A DNA stretch of 64,000 bases from Deroplatys truncata (taxonomy: Eukaryota > Arthropoda > Insecta > Mantodea > Mantidae), in NCBI GenBank assembly GCA_030765065.1, contig CM060977.1:127290295-127354294 (forward strand). Direction: 5' to 3'. Below the pieces are notes generated by a model that saw nothing but the letters and a program-made list of their open reading frames with translations, ran no database searches and had not been told where the DNA came from. Below, piece after piece: positions 33,701 to 45,380 of this stretch. The translations under genes were made by a program, and so were the position numbers. Every line of letters starts with the position of its first letter. Position 1 is the first letter of the stretch.

Positions 33701-34098
33701 TTTTTTTTTATTCTATTTCATTTTACGTCGCTTTAACTCCTTGGTCTTATCGCGACGGATCTTTTGGTGGATATCTCTTAGAACGATATGTGATGGACAG
33801 TTAGCCTTCTAGGTCTCATTCCTGTAGCCCTGCTTCATGCCGTGCGGATGGCATTAGGGTGCCGTCCAGTCTAACTGCTTACATTGTCTTAGATACTTAT
33901 TTTTCATTTTACTATTGTTTTAGACTTAAGATGGAACTTTGGGTCGTGGTATTAAATATCCAATCTGGCATTTACCTTGGCCACTGAGGAAAACCACGAA
34001 AAAACCTCAGACAGATTGGTCGGTCCACGGGATTTGAAACCGGGACCTCCCGAATGCGGGCCACAGACTTTACCGCCTGAGCCATCCCGCTCGGTTGA
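33701..34098 (-). mobile_element. SINE, family S2, complete with tail
   Basis: On the minus strand the head is CGAGCGGGATGGCTCAGGCG at ~34095. A B box near 34040 and GTGGTTTTCCTCAGTGGCC follow. The body has GGACGGCACCCTAATGCC. The 3' end is GAGTTAAAGCGACGTAAAAT with an A-rich tail. The same body occurs at 44957-45365, which makes it a defined family. Confidence 0.8.
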
Positions 34099-34100
34099 AA

Positions 34101-34465
34101 TTTTCTGTCCCTTCAATTAATCTCCATTCTCATTTCCCTTCACTTCTCATCTGCTTGGTTTCTTTCAGGATTGCAAGTGACGCCGAGAGGTCTCGGCGTG
34201 TGCATGGCAAGGGAAAGGATATTTTGAGTAACACCTTCGCCCCCGGACTGTGAGCGGTCTCCGGGTCCTCGACCCCAGTTGATGTGTAGGTCCACAGGAG
34301 GGAGGGGTGCCGGCCGCGCCAGCCAGCACACAGTGAGTTCAAAACTGTGAATGGTAGGGACCCTGCCTTATTCCTATTGTGTCTCCTGACCCGGCCACTC
34401 TTATTCTCCTGTCACGCCAACCCTCCCTTCCGGAGGGGCCCCGTCAGTCACCTAGGCACAAAAGA
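34101..34465 (+). mobile_element. Headless S1-long SINE body
   Basis: Matches the body of the SINE at 52690-53152 in the opposite orientation: TTTCTTTCAGGATTGCAAG, GTCTCGGCGTGTGC, ACACCTTCGCCCCCGGA, GGAGGGGCCCCGTCAGT. The tRNA-like head is missing, so it joined here by 5' truncation or recombination with the neighbouring SINE. Confidence 0.75.
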
Positions 34466-35702
34466 TCTACGTAGGTCATAGTTCTAAGTGCTCTTCCGCT
34501 TCTAGTGCTATCCTATTCTAAACTAGACTCTCCCATATTAGAACTGTAATCCAAAATGCGTTAGTAGAACTGATCTCAACTACCATAGTATTTTAAAGCA
34601 AATAAATTCAACACTTTTACCTAAAAATACCACACTCTTCCTAAATAATTACCTGATCAAAAAGGGTGCTTTTCTATTTCTAAGAAATGAAGGAAAGTAG
34701 GTGGATTTGTGTCATGAAATCTTCCAAACGCACAGATATTCCGAGAAATTACAGATTTAGACTTCTGTTGCTTAATAGATGTAATATCGAGTTGCCCTGG
34801 TTCCAGTTTTGATATTTCCTAATCGAAATGAGCAACAGGTACTGGGAAAACAACAGTCATTACGAGTTACTGCGAAAAAGTGGCGGTTTGAGTGAATTCG
34901 TGATATGGAACACGCAAATTGTGGCGTCAGCTGTCTTTGCTGATATCGTGACAAACTCGCAGAGGTAATGGGATTCCATTTCCCGTTCTGAATTACAGGG
35001 AGGCGGTGCAGAATACAACGAATGTATTCTCGTGTCTAGAGTACGAAATGATCTGTTCTATTCTCGTACAGGCGTATAAGCAACCGCGAAATAAAAGGCC
35101 TACTTTCGGAAACAGTACGTTGTATTCAAGGCGAAAAGTAGGTGTCCGAAAAGAGAGATACACTAATTTTGCGTACTTGTTGCTCTCTTCTGTTGAGAAA
35201 AATTATATGCAGCTGAAGTGTCCTTTTTATTTGCACTAAGATGGCAAAACCTTCCTTAGTTCTCTAAACTACAAGTTCTTGAGTGACAAATGGGCTTAAA
35301 ATGGACCAAAGTAAACTCCACCAAAATAAGAAACTCAACATCCATTGGTAATCAAATCCATCTAAACTGAAGAGAGCGGATAATGTATACTGTTTTACGC
35401 ATTGGTCATTCAGAATTATTCCACAAACACTTACTGACCAAAAACCAGTCACGCTGTATGAAAACTGCACAGTACGGTTTATTATGGGGCACTTAAAGCC
35501 ATATAGTTTAAAGTACGAAGTTCTTTCCTGTAAAATAGAAGCATTGAATGATTATGAGTCTACTGGAAATATTATAAAACATGTCAATGTCATAAAATTG
35601 CCAAGGTATTGTAAGAATCTGTACTGTGTTCCGCTGTCTAGATTATTAAGTTTGGATTTCAAAAGAAATTCCGTTTATTTTACAGTTTCCAGTAAGAATT
35701 AG
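34466..35702. other. Unassigned, apparently single-copy DNA
   Basis: About 1.2 kb. Several short open frames on both strands, none with a recognisable domain, start context or splice pattern that I would defend. Confidence 0.4.
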
Positions 35703-36028
35703 TTCCAATAAGTCATTTATGTGACATAAGCCATTTCCGAGATATCCGTTATTAAAGTACGAATTGTTTATTTCTTGTTCATTCTCTTAAAATCCTTTCA
35801 ATATTCAGCTGTTTCTCGCGATTGCATGGAAACATTATGGAATTTTAAGGCCACATATAGCCTCCAGTTATTAAACATTTCACTATCGCTGCTCTCTTTG
35901 TGTCTACAATGAAATTTGAAATGTAGCTATGTATACAAAGGTTTATTTGGATTAAAATGTAGTGCAGAGAGAAATAAGATTTAGTAAGAATAGGGTAGAG
36001 AAAGTCAGGAGAATATATCACATCAGAT
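35703..36028 (+). mobile_element. Family A (A2) copy, 5' truncated
   Basis: Begins inside the family at ATGTGACATAAGCCATTTCC and ends properly at GTAGAGAAAGTCAGGAG with CATCAGATTTTT. Confidence 0.78.
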
Positions 36029-37358
36029 TTTTAGAAACAGGTCTATGTGTGTCTGTGTGTTTTTGTGAACAGCATAACTCAAAAATGAAAAGTCCGATAA
36101 ATACCAAACTTGGTATTTAGGTTCAGTACCCTCCAAAGATGCGATAGGAAGATGTTAAAGAAAATCTCCCACCGAAAACTACCCTTTACATGGATTTTTA
36201 TGAAATGATTGATTTTCTAAGAAAATGACACAAACAATTTTGATTAAAATACCATATATTAAAGATAAGAAATAGAGGGTGGCAAAGGGATGGGTTAGGA
36301 TTGATATAGTCCATAGAATGTTTTGTAGAGAAGCTCTGGGTTTACTTAAGAATTCACCAAGGGGCGTGGCACAGGCAGAGCTAGGAAGGGTAGGGAGAAA
36401 AGGTATAATAGTGAAAAGAATTTTGAAGTATTGGTATTGATGCTTAAATCTAGAAGATAGTAATATATTAAAATAATGTATACATTTCCAAAAAGCTGTT
36501 CTAGAAGAAGAGAGTTGGTTTGGAGAGATGGGAAATGTGCTAAAAGAAATTGGCATGAGGAATAATTTCCTATTAGACAAAAGTAATAACAGTGGGTTTT
36601 GGAAAGTGAGATTGAGGGTGGAAGACATCGAGAAACAAGAGATATGGGCTAGTTTGGAGAGTAAAGGTTCATTTATCTTGTATAAATCAGTTAAAAGAAA
36701 TTAGGGAAGGGAGAAGTAGGTAGATATATACAATCAATTTGGTAGAACAGGTCTTGCGTGGATGTGCAAAGGAGTAATATTTCTAAAAAGGAATGGATAT
36801 AATTGGTTGAGGAGATGCATTATGTGTGACGATTTGGGTAATACTTTTTATTGGCTCATAGAATGTGATAAGGTTAAAAGGTGGAGAGAGGCTATATGGA
36901 GTAAAAAATGGGACAAGCTAAATAAAGAAGTAGTAGCATTAAGAATGTTGGGAAGCACAAAAACAGAACAAATTAAAATGATGAGGAGATTTTTAGGCAA
37001 TATAAGGGATAAGTGGATAAGGAGCTTAAGAAAAGTGCAGCAGAATGGGCACAGTTTAGAAAGTGGTGAGATGGTATAGTAGCTTTATCCACATATAGAG
37101 CCTAGGGGTTAAATATGGGAGAGCTAGAGAACTGAAGCACTAGATTTTAAGTTTTAGAAGTAAGTTTTATTTGTATATTGTACTAAGGATGGAAATAAAT
37201 ATTACATATTAAAATATTTACATTACAAATAAAGCTATATCTTGAACTTTCTGAGAATAGCCATTCAAGTCCACTTCATTCGGAAGGAATTTCTATATTT
37301 GGTAAACGTTAAGCAATAAACAAAAACGTACTACACAAAAAATGCAGAACTCTTTACA
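36029..37358 (+). mobile_element. Family A (A2) copy split by a LINE
   Basis: Follows directly after the previous copy, starting at the A-tract plus TG region (GGTCTATGTGTGTCTGTG). It breaks at ATACCATATATTAAAGATA near 36268 and resumes near 37196 at CATATTAAAATATTTACATT. It runs on to CACAAAAAATGCAGAACTC. Confidence 0.72.
36269..37195 (+). mobile_element. 5'-truncated LINE, C-terminal part, dead
   Basis: The plus strand encodes the region after the reverse transcriptase of a non-LTR element. REALGLLKNSPRG and AELGRVGRKG match the usual LG...S....A..ELGR block. Then KRILKYWY, then GNVLKEIGMRNNFLL and WKVRLRVEDIEKQEIW. A final open frame 36762-37079 has RRCIMCDDLG and LIECDKVKRW, the C-terminal Cys knuckle with its His apparently replaced by Tyr. 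Stops and frame changes separate the pieces. The 3' end is GGAAATAAATATT. It sits inside a family A copy, so it is younger than that copy. The clade is not resolved. Confidence 0.75.
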
Positions 37359-37374
37359 TGGGAATCTACAATTA

Positions 37375-37445
37375 GAGTCAATTTATTTCTGCAGTACTTA
37401 GTTTAGGAGATATTGTACAGTCTCAACTTAAATGGTCCATGCTGC
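37375..37445 (-). mobile_element. Remnant of MITE family M
   Basis: AATTAGAGTCAATTTATTTC and GAGATATTGTACAGTCTC then CAACTTAAATGGTCCATGCTG match the centre and one end of the element at 28327, with the rest deleted. Confidence 0.6.
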
Positions 37446-37868
37446 ACACATACATAATATTTTGCATCATGTTTAAGCTTTGTACTTGTCTACAGGCAAT
37501 TACAACGAAATCCCATGTTAGCGATTTTGCGAATTTCCGACCCAATATATTATATAATTTTATTATTTTCTCTACTACGTAAGATACATATAGGTAAACA
37601 ATATAGTGAATGAAACCCCAAAAATTCGATAGGATATTTCACGGAAATACAAGTTTTGAGGATCTCTGAATAAAAAAAAAGCTTTTAAAAATATTTGTGT
37701 GTGAGAGTGTGTGTCCGTGAACAGAATAACTTAAAAACGTTAACTCGAATAAATGCAGAACTTGGTATATTAAAGTGAAGTTCCAAAGATAGGACATGAA
37801 GATCTTCAAGAAAATCCCCCACCCCAACTATTCCTTACGTGGAACATTTTTCAATAGCTTTTTCTCAA

Positions 37869-38157
37869 CTTAAAGATGAGTTTATTTTATCTTCAATACC
37901 TCTATTATTCTAATAACGACGATAATTAACTTAACCTATATTTCCCAAACCTTTAACTTACTGAACTCAAATATATAAAAAAGCAATAAAATTAATTTTA
38001 AATAAAATATAAATGAATTTAAATTAGAACCAAGAAAGATAATACATACTTATGAATAAAGCTTTTGTGTTAAGTTTAATTGAAACGTTTTAGTAAACGA
38101 TTTAATTAAAATAAATATCTAAGATATGGTAAAAATTAATGCTTGAATCGATTGATT
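37869..38157. other. AT-rich insertion of unknown type in a family A copy
   Basis: Very AT-rich, with AAATAAAATATAAATG-like stretches. No clear terminal repeats or target duplication. It is defined only because the flanks rejoin as family A. Confidence 0.5.
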
Positions 38158-38583
38158 GTAATGGCTCTAACGATTATGATTGATTGCTATATATTAAATA
38201 TATTTAGATGACAAATAAAATGTATATCTGAATTTTCTGGGAGTAGCCCGTGAAGTCCTCTCCATTCGGAAGGAACTTTTTGTATAAACTTTTATACTAG
38301 TAAACGTTAAGCGATAGACGAAAACGTACTTTACAAAAAATGAAGGTCTCTTTAAAACACTAATTTATTTTAAATAACTTTTATGTGGCATAAGCCATTT
38401 CCGACATATCGGTTATTAATGGTTCGATATGTTTAGTAATTTGTCATCCTTTTCAAGTCCTGTGGATTTTCGCTGTTTCTCACGACAGCTGGAAACAGTA
38501 TGGAATTTTAAGGCATCTAGTTCTTAAACATTTGACTATCGTTGTTCTCTTTGTAACCGCAACGAAATGTGTAATGTAGCTAT

Positions 38584-39538
38584 TGAGGCAGTATTTTAAC
38601 ACTTAAATGATATCAGTCCAATTATATAATATAAAATTTAATAACAGCCCTCCTTAAAGCAACATGTATATAATATATAAAGTGTATGCAACAGTCATTG
38701 TATTATACTTATATTATTATGTACATGCATAATAATGTTATGTGAATGTATTATGTAATTTAACAATGTAGGAGCTGTGAGAATAGAAGACGAAAGTTGC
38801 TAAATATGAGGTAACCATTAGACAACAATAAATTAGAAGTTTAATAAAGGCTACTAATAATTCTTGGAACAATAATGTAATGTTTAAAATAGCCAATCAA
38901 AAACTATCAAAAGCTTAAGTTAAATAAAAGTATTCTGTTGGAGTAGGCTTAGTCAACCAGAGACTTGAAATAGAGAAAAAGTACAAACTCAGGCGGAAGA
39001 CGCTACAAGACAGCGTTCTCAACCAGTCCAGTTTAGATTGCGTACCCGATCGGTATGGTAGGTGTTCAATGTGAGACATGAAATGTTATTGCGGTGAGAA
39101 TAATATAAAGTTTATGTGTTATAAAGTGCATGTAACAATAATTTCACAGCTTTACAGTAGGATACGCAGTGAAGTGTTATTTAATCGTGTGAAAGATTAA
39201 TAAAACGAAGTTAACTACCATTATAATTTGGGTAAGCCTTCCTTCTTTAGCCACAGCACCCTGCTAAGAGATACATGTTATGAAAATTACTACTGACGCA
39301 GCCGAGGCATACATATATAATATATAAATAAACATTAAAATACAAAGTTGATTTTTTAAATGTGGGGGCGAAGGCCACCGGAAAAGTGAACGTGGGGCGA
39401 AGGCCACCGGAAACTTTGTACCGTACGTAGGGCGAACGCTCCTAGAAACAATCTTCCGCAAATTGGAATCCATTACGTGCATGGTCTAAAACACCTTCAA
39501 GTTTGGCTACCATTCGTGGGGCTGCAACAACTCCTGCA
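38584..39538 (+). mobile_element. Solo LTR, family B
   Basis: 955 bp from TGAGGCAGTATTTTAACAC to CAACAACTCCTGCA. The flanks are CTAT (38580-38583) and GTAT (39539-39542), a 4-bp duplication with one change, and family A sequence resumes right after. Repeats of the unit GGGGCGAAGGCCACCGGAAA lie at 39366-39412. This is a strong boundary because the interrupted sequence is known. Confidence 0.85.
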
Positions 39539-39665
39539 GTATTTCTGCATAGGTTTATCTGGATTAGAAAAGAAAAAATCCTACTTAAGATTAGGTTGCA
39601 TTCCCACTAATAAGCGATAGGGGGCAGAGAAAGTCATGTGAACGTACCCCATAAGATTGTTTGTA

Positions 39666-40418
39666 GTGTTTAATTAAGACTAAGTTTATTACTATCTTAA
39701 CTAAATGCTGGTTCTATACTCAGCTAAATCTGCTAAAACTACATTGTGAGGTTCTTTATCATAATTAGGGCATTTCACACAAATTTGGGTTAGTGGTATT
39801 AATTATTCGCATCAGTATTTTATTTGCAAAATAGCACATACATCATGCATTAACTATTTGGATTGCAGTAGGCAAGTGTATCGATTGCAGTAGCCTACGA
39901 TAGACGCCACATATGAATAGGATTTTCAAATATAGTCGTATACATTGTGTGTTGGGTACGGCGATGGCGAATGACAGTAACCCTTGAATGTGTTGAAAAT
40001 CAAAATCAGTTTGAGCCAATCAAGATTAAAACCTTCTTTTCCATAAGTAACAAAGACCTATCTTTGACTATGCAATAGTTACTTTAGATACTATGTGGAG
40101 CAGTTGCAAAGCGACAAAGAGCGTGTTCGCAACATTTTGTCACTATAAAGGTTTATATTACAAATCTTACATGTCGCTACCATACAGGGATTATTTTAAT
40201 TCAACCAACAATTGCAGATATCTCGAATCCACTTGGAATTTAACGGAGATGAAATTTTCTTTACAACATTTAATTTTGACACAACTAACCCAAATATCGA
40301 GATCGATATCCACACCCGTCAACATTTTGATAGTACATGAATAAACAAAATCAATATGTGTAAATCACTATACGTTTTCTTGTACTACTAATACTACTAA
40401 TACTACTAACACTACTAA

Positions 40419-40486
<68 letters not shown>

Positions 40487-40768
40487 CACCGGTTTCACAA
40501 TGGTTTTCACCGTCTTCCGGTTGCCTGACGCTATTGCTCTTTATCTCTCCATTCTTGCTATTCTAATCCTCTGGTTTCCATTGGTTACCGGTGATTGCGT
40601 CTTGCGGTCAGCTTTATACATCAGTTGCGACTCTGAATTTTTGGGTCATACGTGAGTTACGTCCCTGGTTTTCTTAGTTAATATGTCAGTTACATCTCTA
40701 AAAGATTTGAAATTTTAGTTACAGTATTATCAACTCCTGGCACAATCAACATTTCCCTTCTCATTTTT
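39666..40768. other. Unassigned DNA with a large trinucleotide tract
   Basis: No gene recognised. The only clear feature is the microsatellite at 40383-40485. Confidence 0.45.
40383..40485. repeat. Inverted trinucleotide microsatellite (TAC)n...(TAG)n
   Basis: About 36 bp of TACTACTAA-type units is followed by about 66 bp of pure TAG units. The first part is complementary to the second, so the tract can fold on itself. Confidence 0.95.
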
Positions 40769-41567
40769 ACTTTCTCTACTACGTATAGTAATTAGGGGAA
40801 GTGTTGCATTCCACCCAAAAATTCGATGCATTTTTTGAGGCCTCCTGAATCCATAAAAACAAAAGGATTTTTGGAAACATGTCCGTGTGTGTGACTGTGA
40901 ACAGCATGCCTCAGAAACGAATAGTCGGATAAACACCAAACTTGGTATTTAGGTTCAGTATCTTCCAGAGATGCGACAGGAACGTTTCAAAGAAAATTCC
41001 CATCCCAGATTGCCCTTTACATGGAACATTTTTGAAAATTTTAATTTTATCAAAAATGTAACGATTTTGAATAAAATACAAGTTTAAGACGTTTTTATGG
41101 GAAATGAATTGTATATCTCAAATTTTCTGGGAATGTCTCCAAAAGTATTTTTCATTGTGAACGACCTTTGTATAACTGGTAAACCATTAAGAGATACGCA
41201 AAATTTTACTACACAAAAATGTAGATCGCGTTAAAATACACAATTTATGTCATATACATTTTTTTTGTTGAGTGAACTATTTTCGTGATATTGCTTATTA
41301 TCCCCTTAAATTTTTCAATGCTTATACTTTTTCTCAAATGGGAATTCGTTATTGATTTTTTTTGTCCTGGTAATGTAAAGAGAATGGAATACTCCACATA
41401 GCAACCAGCTCTTAAAATATTTGACTATCGCTTAAAGCCTAGCAATAACTCTTGCACCTACAAGAAAATTAGCAATAAGATTAACATCTCGATATCTCGA
41501 TTAACATGCATTTGCAAAAATAGTTTGTATAAGAGTAGAGAAAGTCATGTGAGTGTAACACATCAGA
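40769..41567 (+). mobile_element. Family A copy, A1
   Basis: 799 bp from ACTTTCTCTACTACG to CACATCAGA, with T-runs on both sides and an intact terminal hairpin. It has a ~30-bp deletion near ATTCGATGCATTTTTTGAGG. Confidence 0.88.
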
Positions 41568-42640
41568 TTTTTTTTATATCATCCGATATGGTTCCACATA
41601 TATTCACGATTTCCCTAATTCTTCGTTTCTCTTTCTATCTAAACAAGATAATCTTAGGCAACAAGATTATCTTATCTTAGGCAATCCGTTGCTAATATCA
41701 TCAAGCGTCTCTTCACCCCTACTTTTAATGAGAAGGGTACAACACTTTTAATTAAGATATTATATATTTGTAACTTACCACTCTTTTGAATATTCCTACT
41801 CCATATAATTGAGATTGGTTTGTATATTATTTTCTCCTTTAATTATTCTTATTCAATTTTTCTGTTGAACTCAGCTTTATGCACTTTACTGTATAAAACA
41901 AGAACTATATTTGCATTGTATAAGAGGTGTGTTCTAAACCAGCCAAAATTCTTTCAAAATAGTCATTTGGATGAAAAGCTGTTGCAGTATCACTAACAGC
42001 TTTGGACACATGCAAATTAATATACGCCCAGTACCTGAAACTTTGAGCAAAAATTCGATAAAAATTATATCAACAACGATCATTGTATCTAAACTCATAA
42101 TATATTAATTTATAAATCATTTACTACAAAGGTCATTTGGAACCATTGTTATAAATTAGAAGTTCTCAGGTATATGTGTACCCAGTTACATCTTTAAGTA
42201 TATTAAAATGAGTTTTATTACATGATTATAGCAGCGAATTTAAAATATTCAACTATCAGATATTCTCCGGTAGCTTTTAATCCTTTGTGCAACATGCCAT
42301 CGGTCACAGCTCCCATATTGATATATTTTGTTCGACGCTTAAAACATAATTGATCGCATTTATATTGACTCGGGGTATTTTTGAGGACAGATTTATCAGT
42401 ACTGGTTTGTGGCCCCGCGATTTGACGTTCTGTCATTTCTTTTATGGGGAAACCTAAAAAGCAAAGTATATAAGAATACCCCCGTACAATAAAAGATACA
42501 AGAAAACAGCACAGTCGCAATTTATTCACAACCCCAGAGCTTATGAATATTCGCAGCATTTCATACATAGATATCAAATATATTGCTATTGAGGGAGAAC
42601 ATATTCAACACTTCGTAGAAACAGACCAGTAGTTATCATT
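41568..42640. other. Unassigned DNA
   Basis: About 1.1 kb with no family match. A minus-strand open frame at 42218-42577 (119 codons) has no recognised domain. Its N-terminal half is hydrophobic, which AT-rich DNA produces readily. I do not call it a gene. Confidence 0.4.
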
Positions 42641-43553
42641 TGAGGCAGTATTTTTAACACTTAATTTATTTCAGTCAAATTATATAATATAAAATACAAT
42701 AACAGCCCGCCTGAAAGCAATATTTGTATAATATAATATGTAAAATGTATGTAACAGTCATTGTATTATGTTTATATTATTGTATACATATGTAATAATG
42801 TTATGTGAATGTATTACGTAATTTAATAATGTAGGAGCTGTGGAAATAATAGGTTAAAAGTTGCTAACAATGAGGTAACAATGTGGTAACCTTGAGGCAA
42901 TAATGAATTGGAAGATTTAATAATGCTACTAGTCATTCTTGGAAACAATAATGTAATATTTTTAAAACAGTTTATAAATAGCCAATCAACAACCCATAAA
43001 AGCTTAAGTTAAATAAAAGTATTCTATTGGAATAGGAATAGCCAATCAGAGACTTGAAATACAGAAATTTACAAATTTAGGCAGTAGAAATCAGTTTAGT
43101 TGCTAGCAGATAGCGTTCCTAACCGGACGCGAGAGGCGTCCTCGAGAAGTTTAATACGTATTCAGTGTGAGACAAAAATAGTTTACGTGTTTAAAAAGTG
43201 CAAGTAATTAATACATAATCTCACAGCTCTCTATATCAGTGAAGTGTTATTTAAATCGTGTCAAGAATTAATAAAAGGAGTGAAGTAAAATTATAATCTG
43301 TATAAGTCTACATTCTTAGCCGCACCACTCTGCAAAGAAATCCATGTCCTTAACAATAATACTGGCTCAGCCGAGGCAAACATAAACATATAATATTTAA
43401 AGAAACAGTCAAATTACAAAGTTAATATTTTTAAGCTTGGGGTAAAGCGTAAACCTTTACCATACGTGCGGTTGCAACTACTTCAAGTTCGGCTCCCCAA
43501 CATTCGAAATACAATGCAGCTCCATCTTTAAATTATTGTTATTATTGTTAACA
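42641..43553 (+). mobile_element. Solo LTR, family B
   Basis: Begins TGAGGCAGTATTTTTAACAC. The sense strand has CCAAT-type boxes (AGCCAATCAAC near 42980, TAGCCAATCAGAG near 43040). A TCAGTTTAGTTG initiator lies near 43093 and TTAATAAAAGG near 43268. It runs through TTCGGCTCCCCAAC. The end is uncertain: the 4-bp duplication is not clear here. Confidence 0.75.
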
Positions 43554-43984
43554 TCATCTATTTGAAGTATTATTTAATGCTTAATACAATTTTATGCTTT
43601 CAGTAAAACCCATCAGTTTAAAAGTGAAGATGCTGTTTCCCTCTTCCCTGCCGCTGCAGCCTCTATCCCCTAACCCAAGGCCGCGCTCCTATGGCCCACA
43701 ATGCGAATAATATCCCCGTGGATCACCTTACTGAAAATTATATTAGTTATAGGCATTTTAACATTACCAATAATCCCATTTTTTGGAAAAGCGCATAGCA
43801 AAGTTTCTACTGCATAATTTTGTATTAGAGAAACATTTTTGAAATATGATAGTATATAAATATTCAAGAACTTCCATAGAAATAAAAAAGTATTAGTAAC
43901 TCATTTAATCAGCTGAAACAAAAATAAGACATGTTTTCATTTTTCTCAATTTTATTTGAGCGTCTATGCTTTTCCTTCACTATT
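43554..43984. other. Unassigned spacer
   Basis: Nothing recognised. Confidence 0.5.
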
Positions 43985-45365
43985 TATTATTTTACGTCGC
44001 TTTAACTACGTAGTCAGGTATTCTAGCTAAGTGTAGAGAAAAAATTGTTAAGTCAACTGCAACTCTAGCTGATAGAGGAGGACAAACTGTTCATCCCGTA
44101 CCAGCACCTCTTTCTACAGTTCATCTGACAATAAGAAATAGGAGTTCCCTATATATAATTGTGAATTATATGCTATTAAAAAGGCACTAGAATAGCCCTG
44201 GAAACTGCACATAGTGACTCTTACATAATTATCAGTGACTCTCTATCAGCCTTAAACGCAATACAAGACACAATCTCTACCAATAGTATTGTAAACGAAA
44301 TACATAATCTTATAACTTAAAAAAGTCACTCAATTTCATGTGGATACCATCTCATAAAAACATACCCGGTAATGAAAGAGCCGATACTGCAGCAAAACAA
44401 CCTACAGAACTACCAACACAAGATACTGATATCAAAATATCTCTCCAAGATGCAGTCACACACTTTAAGAAGAAACATTCTACAAGTAAACTTCATGATG
44501 TACGTGGAACTTCAACTCAAGAATTTTCAATAAGACGGCTACAGTGGCGAAATCAAATTGTAATATCCGACTACGAATTGGGCATATTAAACTAACACAC
44601 TTTGGGCATATTAAACTTTAAAGCTCTCCACCAATTTGTGAAACATGTAAAACAGCATTAACAGTAATACGTATTATATTAGCATGTCCAAAATTTGAAA
44701 ATCAACGTAGTCAGGTTGGTATGCCCAGAAATATTTCTGCAGCACACAATGATGCAACTTTCAACCAGAAAGTAGTTGTTTTCCTTAAATACATCAATGC
44801 ATTTAACCAAATTGTAACCTGTATGTATAATAATCTGTAAGTATTATACTGTAATCCAACAATGTAAACAACTGCACATGAAAGGTCATGATTAAACCTA
44901 GGAAGGTTAAAACGACCCTAAATAAAACTTTTTTAAAAAAAAAAGAAAAAAATGGGATCTGTGTGTCACTACTTGCGGATCGGTGTGTCACGGACAATTA
45001 GCCTACTAGGTCTCATGTCTGTACCAAACCATCTTGCTTCGTAATGTGTCCACAGAAGCATGTGTACAGCAACTGTACCTCTGCTTCCACACCTGCCGGG
45101 CAGATGGCATTAAGGTCCGTCCAGTCTGCCTGCTTTCATTATCAGTGGATAGTTGGCAGAGCATTCTATTCTTCATGATTTAGTGCTGTTTTATACTGAA
45201 GGTGGAACTTTGGATCGTGATATTCAGTACTCAATCCAGTATTTACCTTGGCGACTGAGGGAAACCACAAAAAATCCCAGTCAGATGGGCCAGTCTACGG
45301 GATTTAAACCCGGGACCTTCCGAATGCGGGCCACAGACGTGCCTGAGCCATTCCACTCGGTTAAA
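43985..45365 (-). mobile_element. SINE, family S2, interrupted by a LINE
   Basis: The head at ~45360 (GTGGAATGGCTCAGGC) and body at 44957-45365 match the S2 copy at 33701-34098. The S2 tail motif ATTTTACGTCGCTTTAACT appears only at 43990, on the far side of a LINE. The simplest reading is that the LINE entered the SINE near its 3' end. Confidence 0.65.
44011..44955 (+). mobile_element. 5'-truncated LINE with RNase H and A-tail
   Basis: The plus strand encodes LYAIKKALE, then SYIIISDSLSALNAIQDT and MWIPSHKNIPGNERADTAAK, all classic RNase H blocks of I/Loa-type LINEs. RRLQWRNQIV and the terminal knuckle PPICETCKTALTV, IILACPKFENQR follow in shifted frames. The 3' end is AATAAAACTTTTTTAAAAAA, an A-rich tail. 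Stops near LE, after NLIT and after GILN show that it is dead. The same clade as the LINE at 18370 is likely. Confidence 0.8.
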
Positions 45366-45380
45366 TTGTCTTCTTGATTT

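Larger units (their letters stand above)
37562..39665 (+). mobile_element. Family A (A2) copy split by an AT-rich insert and a solo LTR
   Basis: Pieces at 37562-37868, 38158-38583 and 39543-39665 are collinear with other A2 copies, from TTTCTCTACTACGTAAG to CAGAGAAAGTCATGTGAACG. The first gap holds ~290 bp of AT-rich sequence, the second a family B LTR. Confidence 0.78.

Noticed and set aside
36179..36628. 149-codon minus-strand open frame
   Set aside because: It is the antisense shadow of the plus-strand LINE remnant and also crosses the family A boundary.
42218..42577. 119-codon minus-strand open frame with hydrophobic N-terminal half
   Set aside because: Hydrophobic residues are expected from AT-rich codons, and there is no signal or family match that I could defend.
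42641..43500. Exact TSD CATT for the family B copy, ending at CCCCAA
   Set aside because: Other copies continue past this point with the same sequence, so the CATT match is probably coincidental and the true end lies further right.
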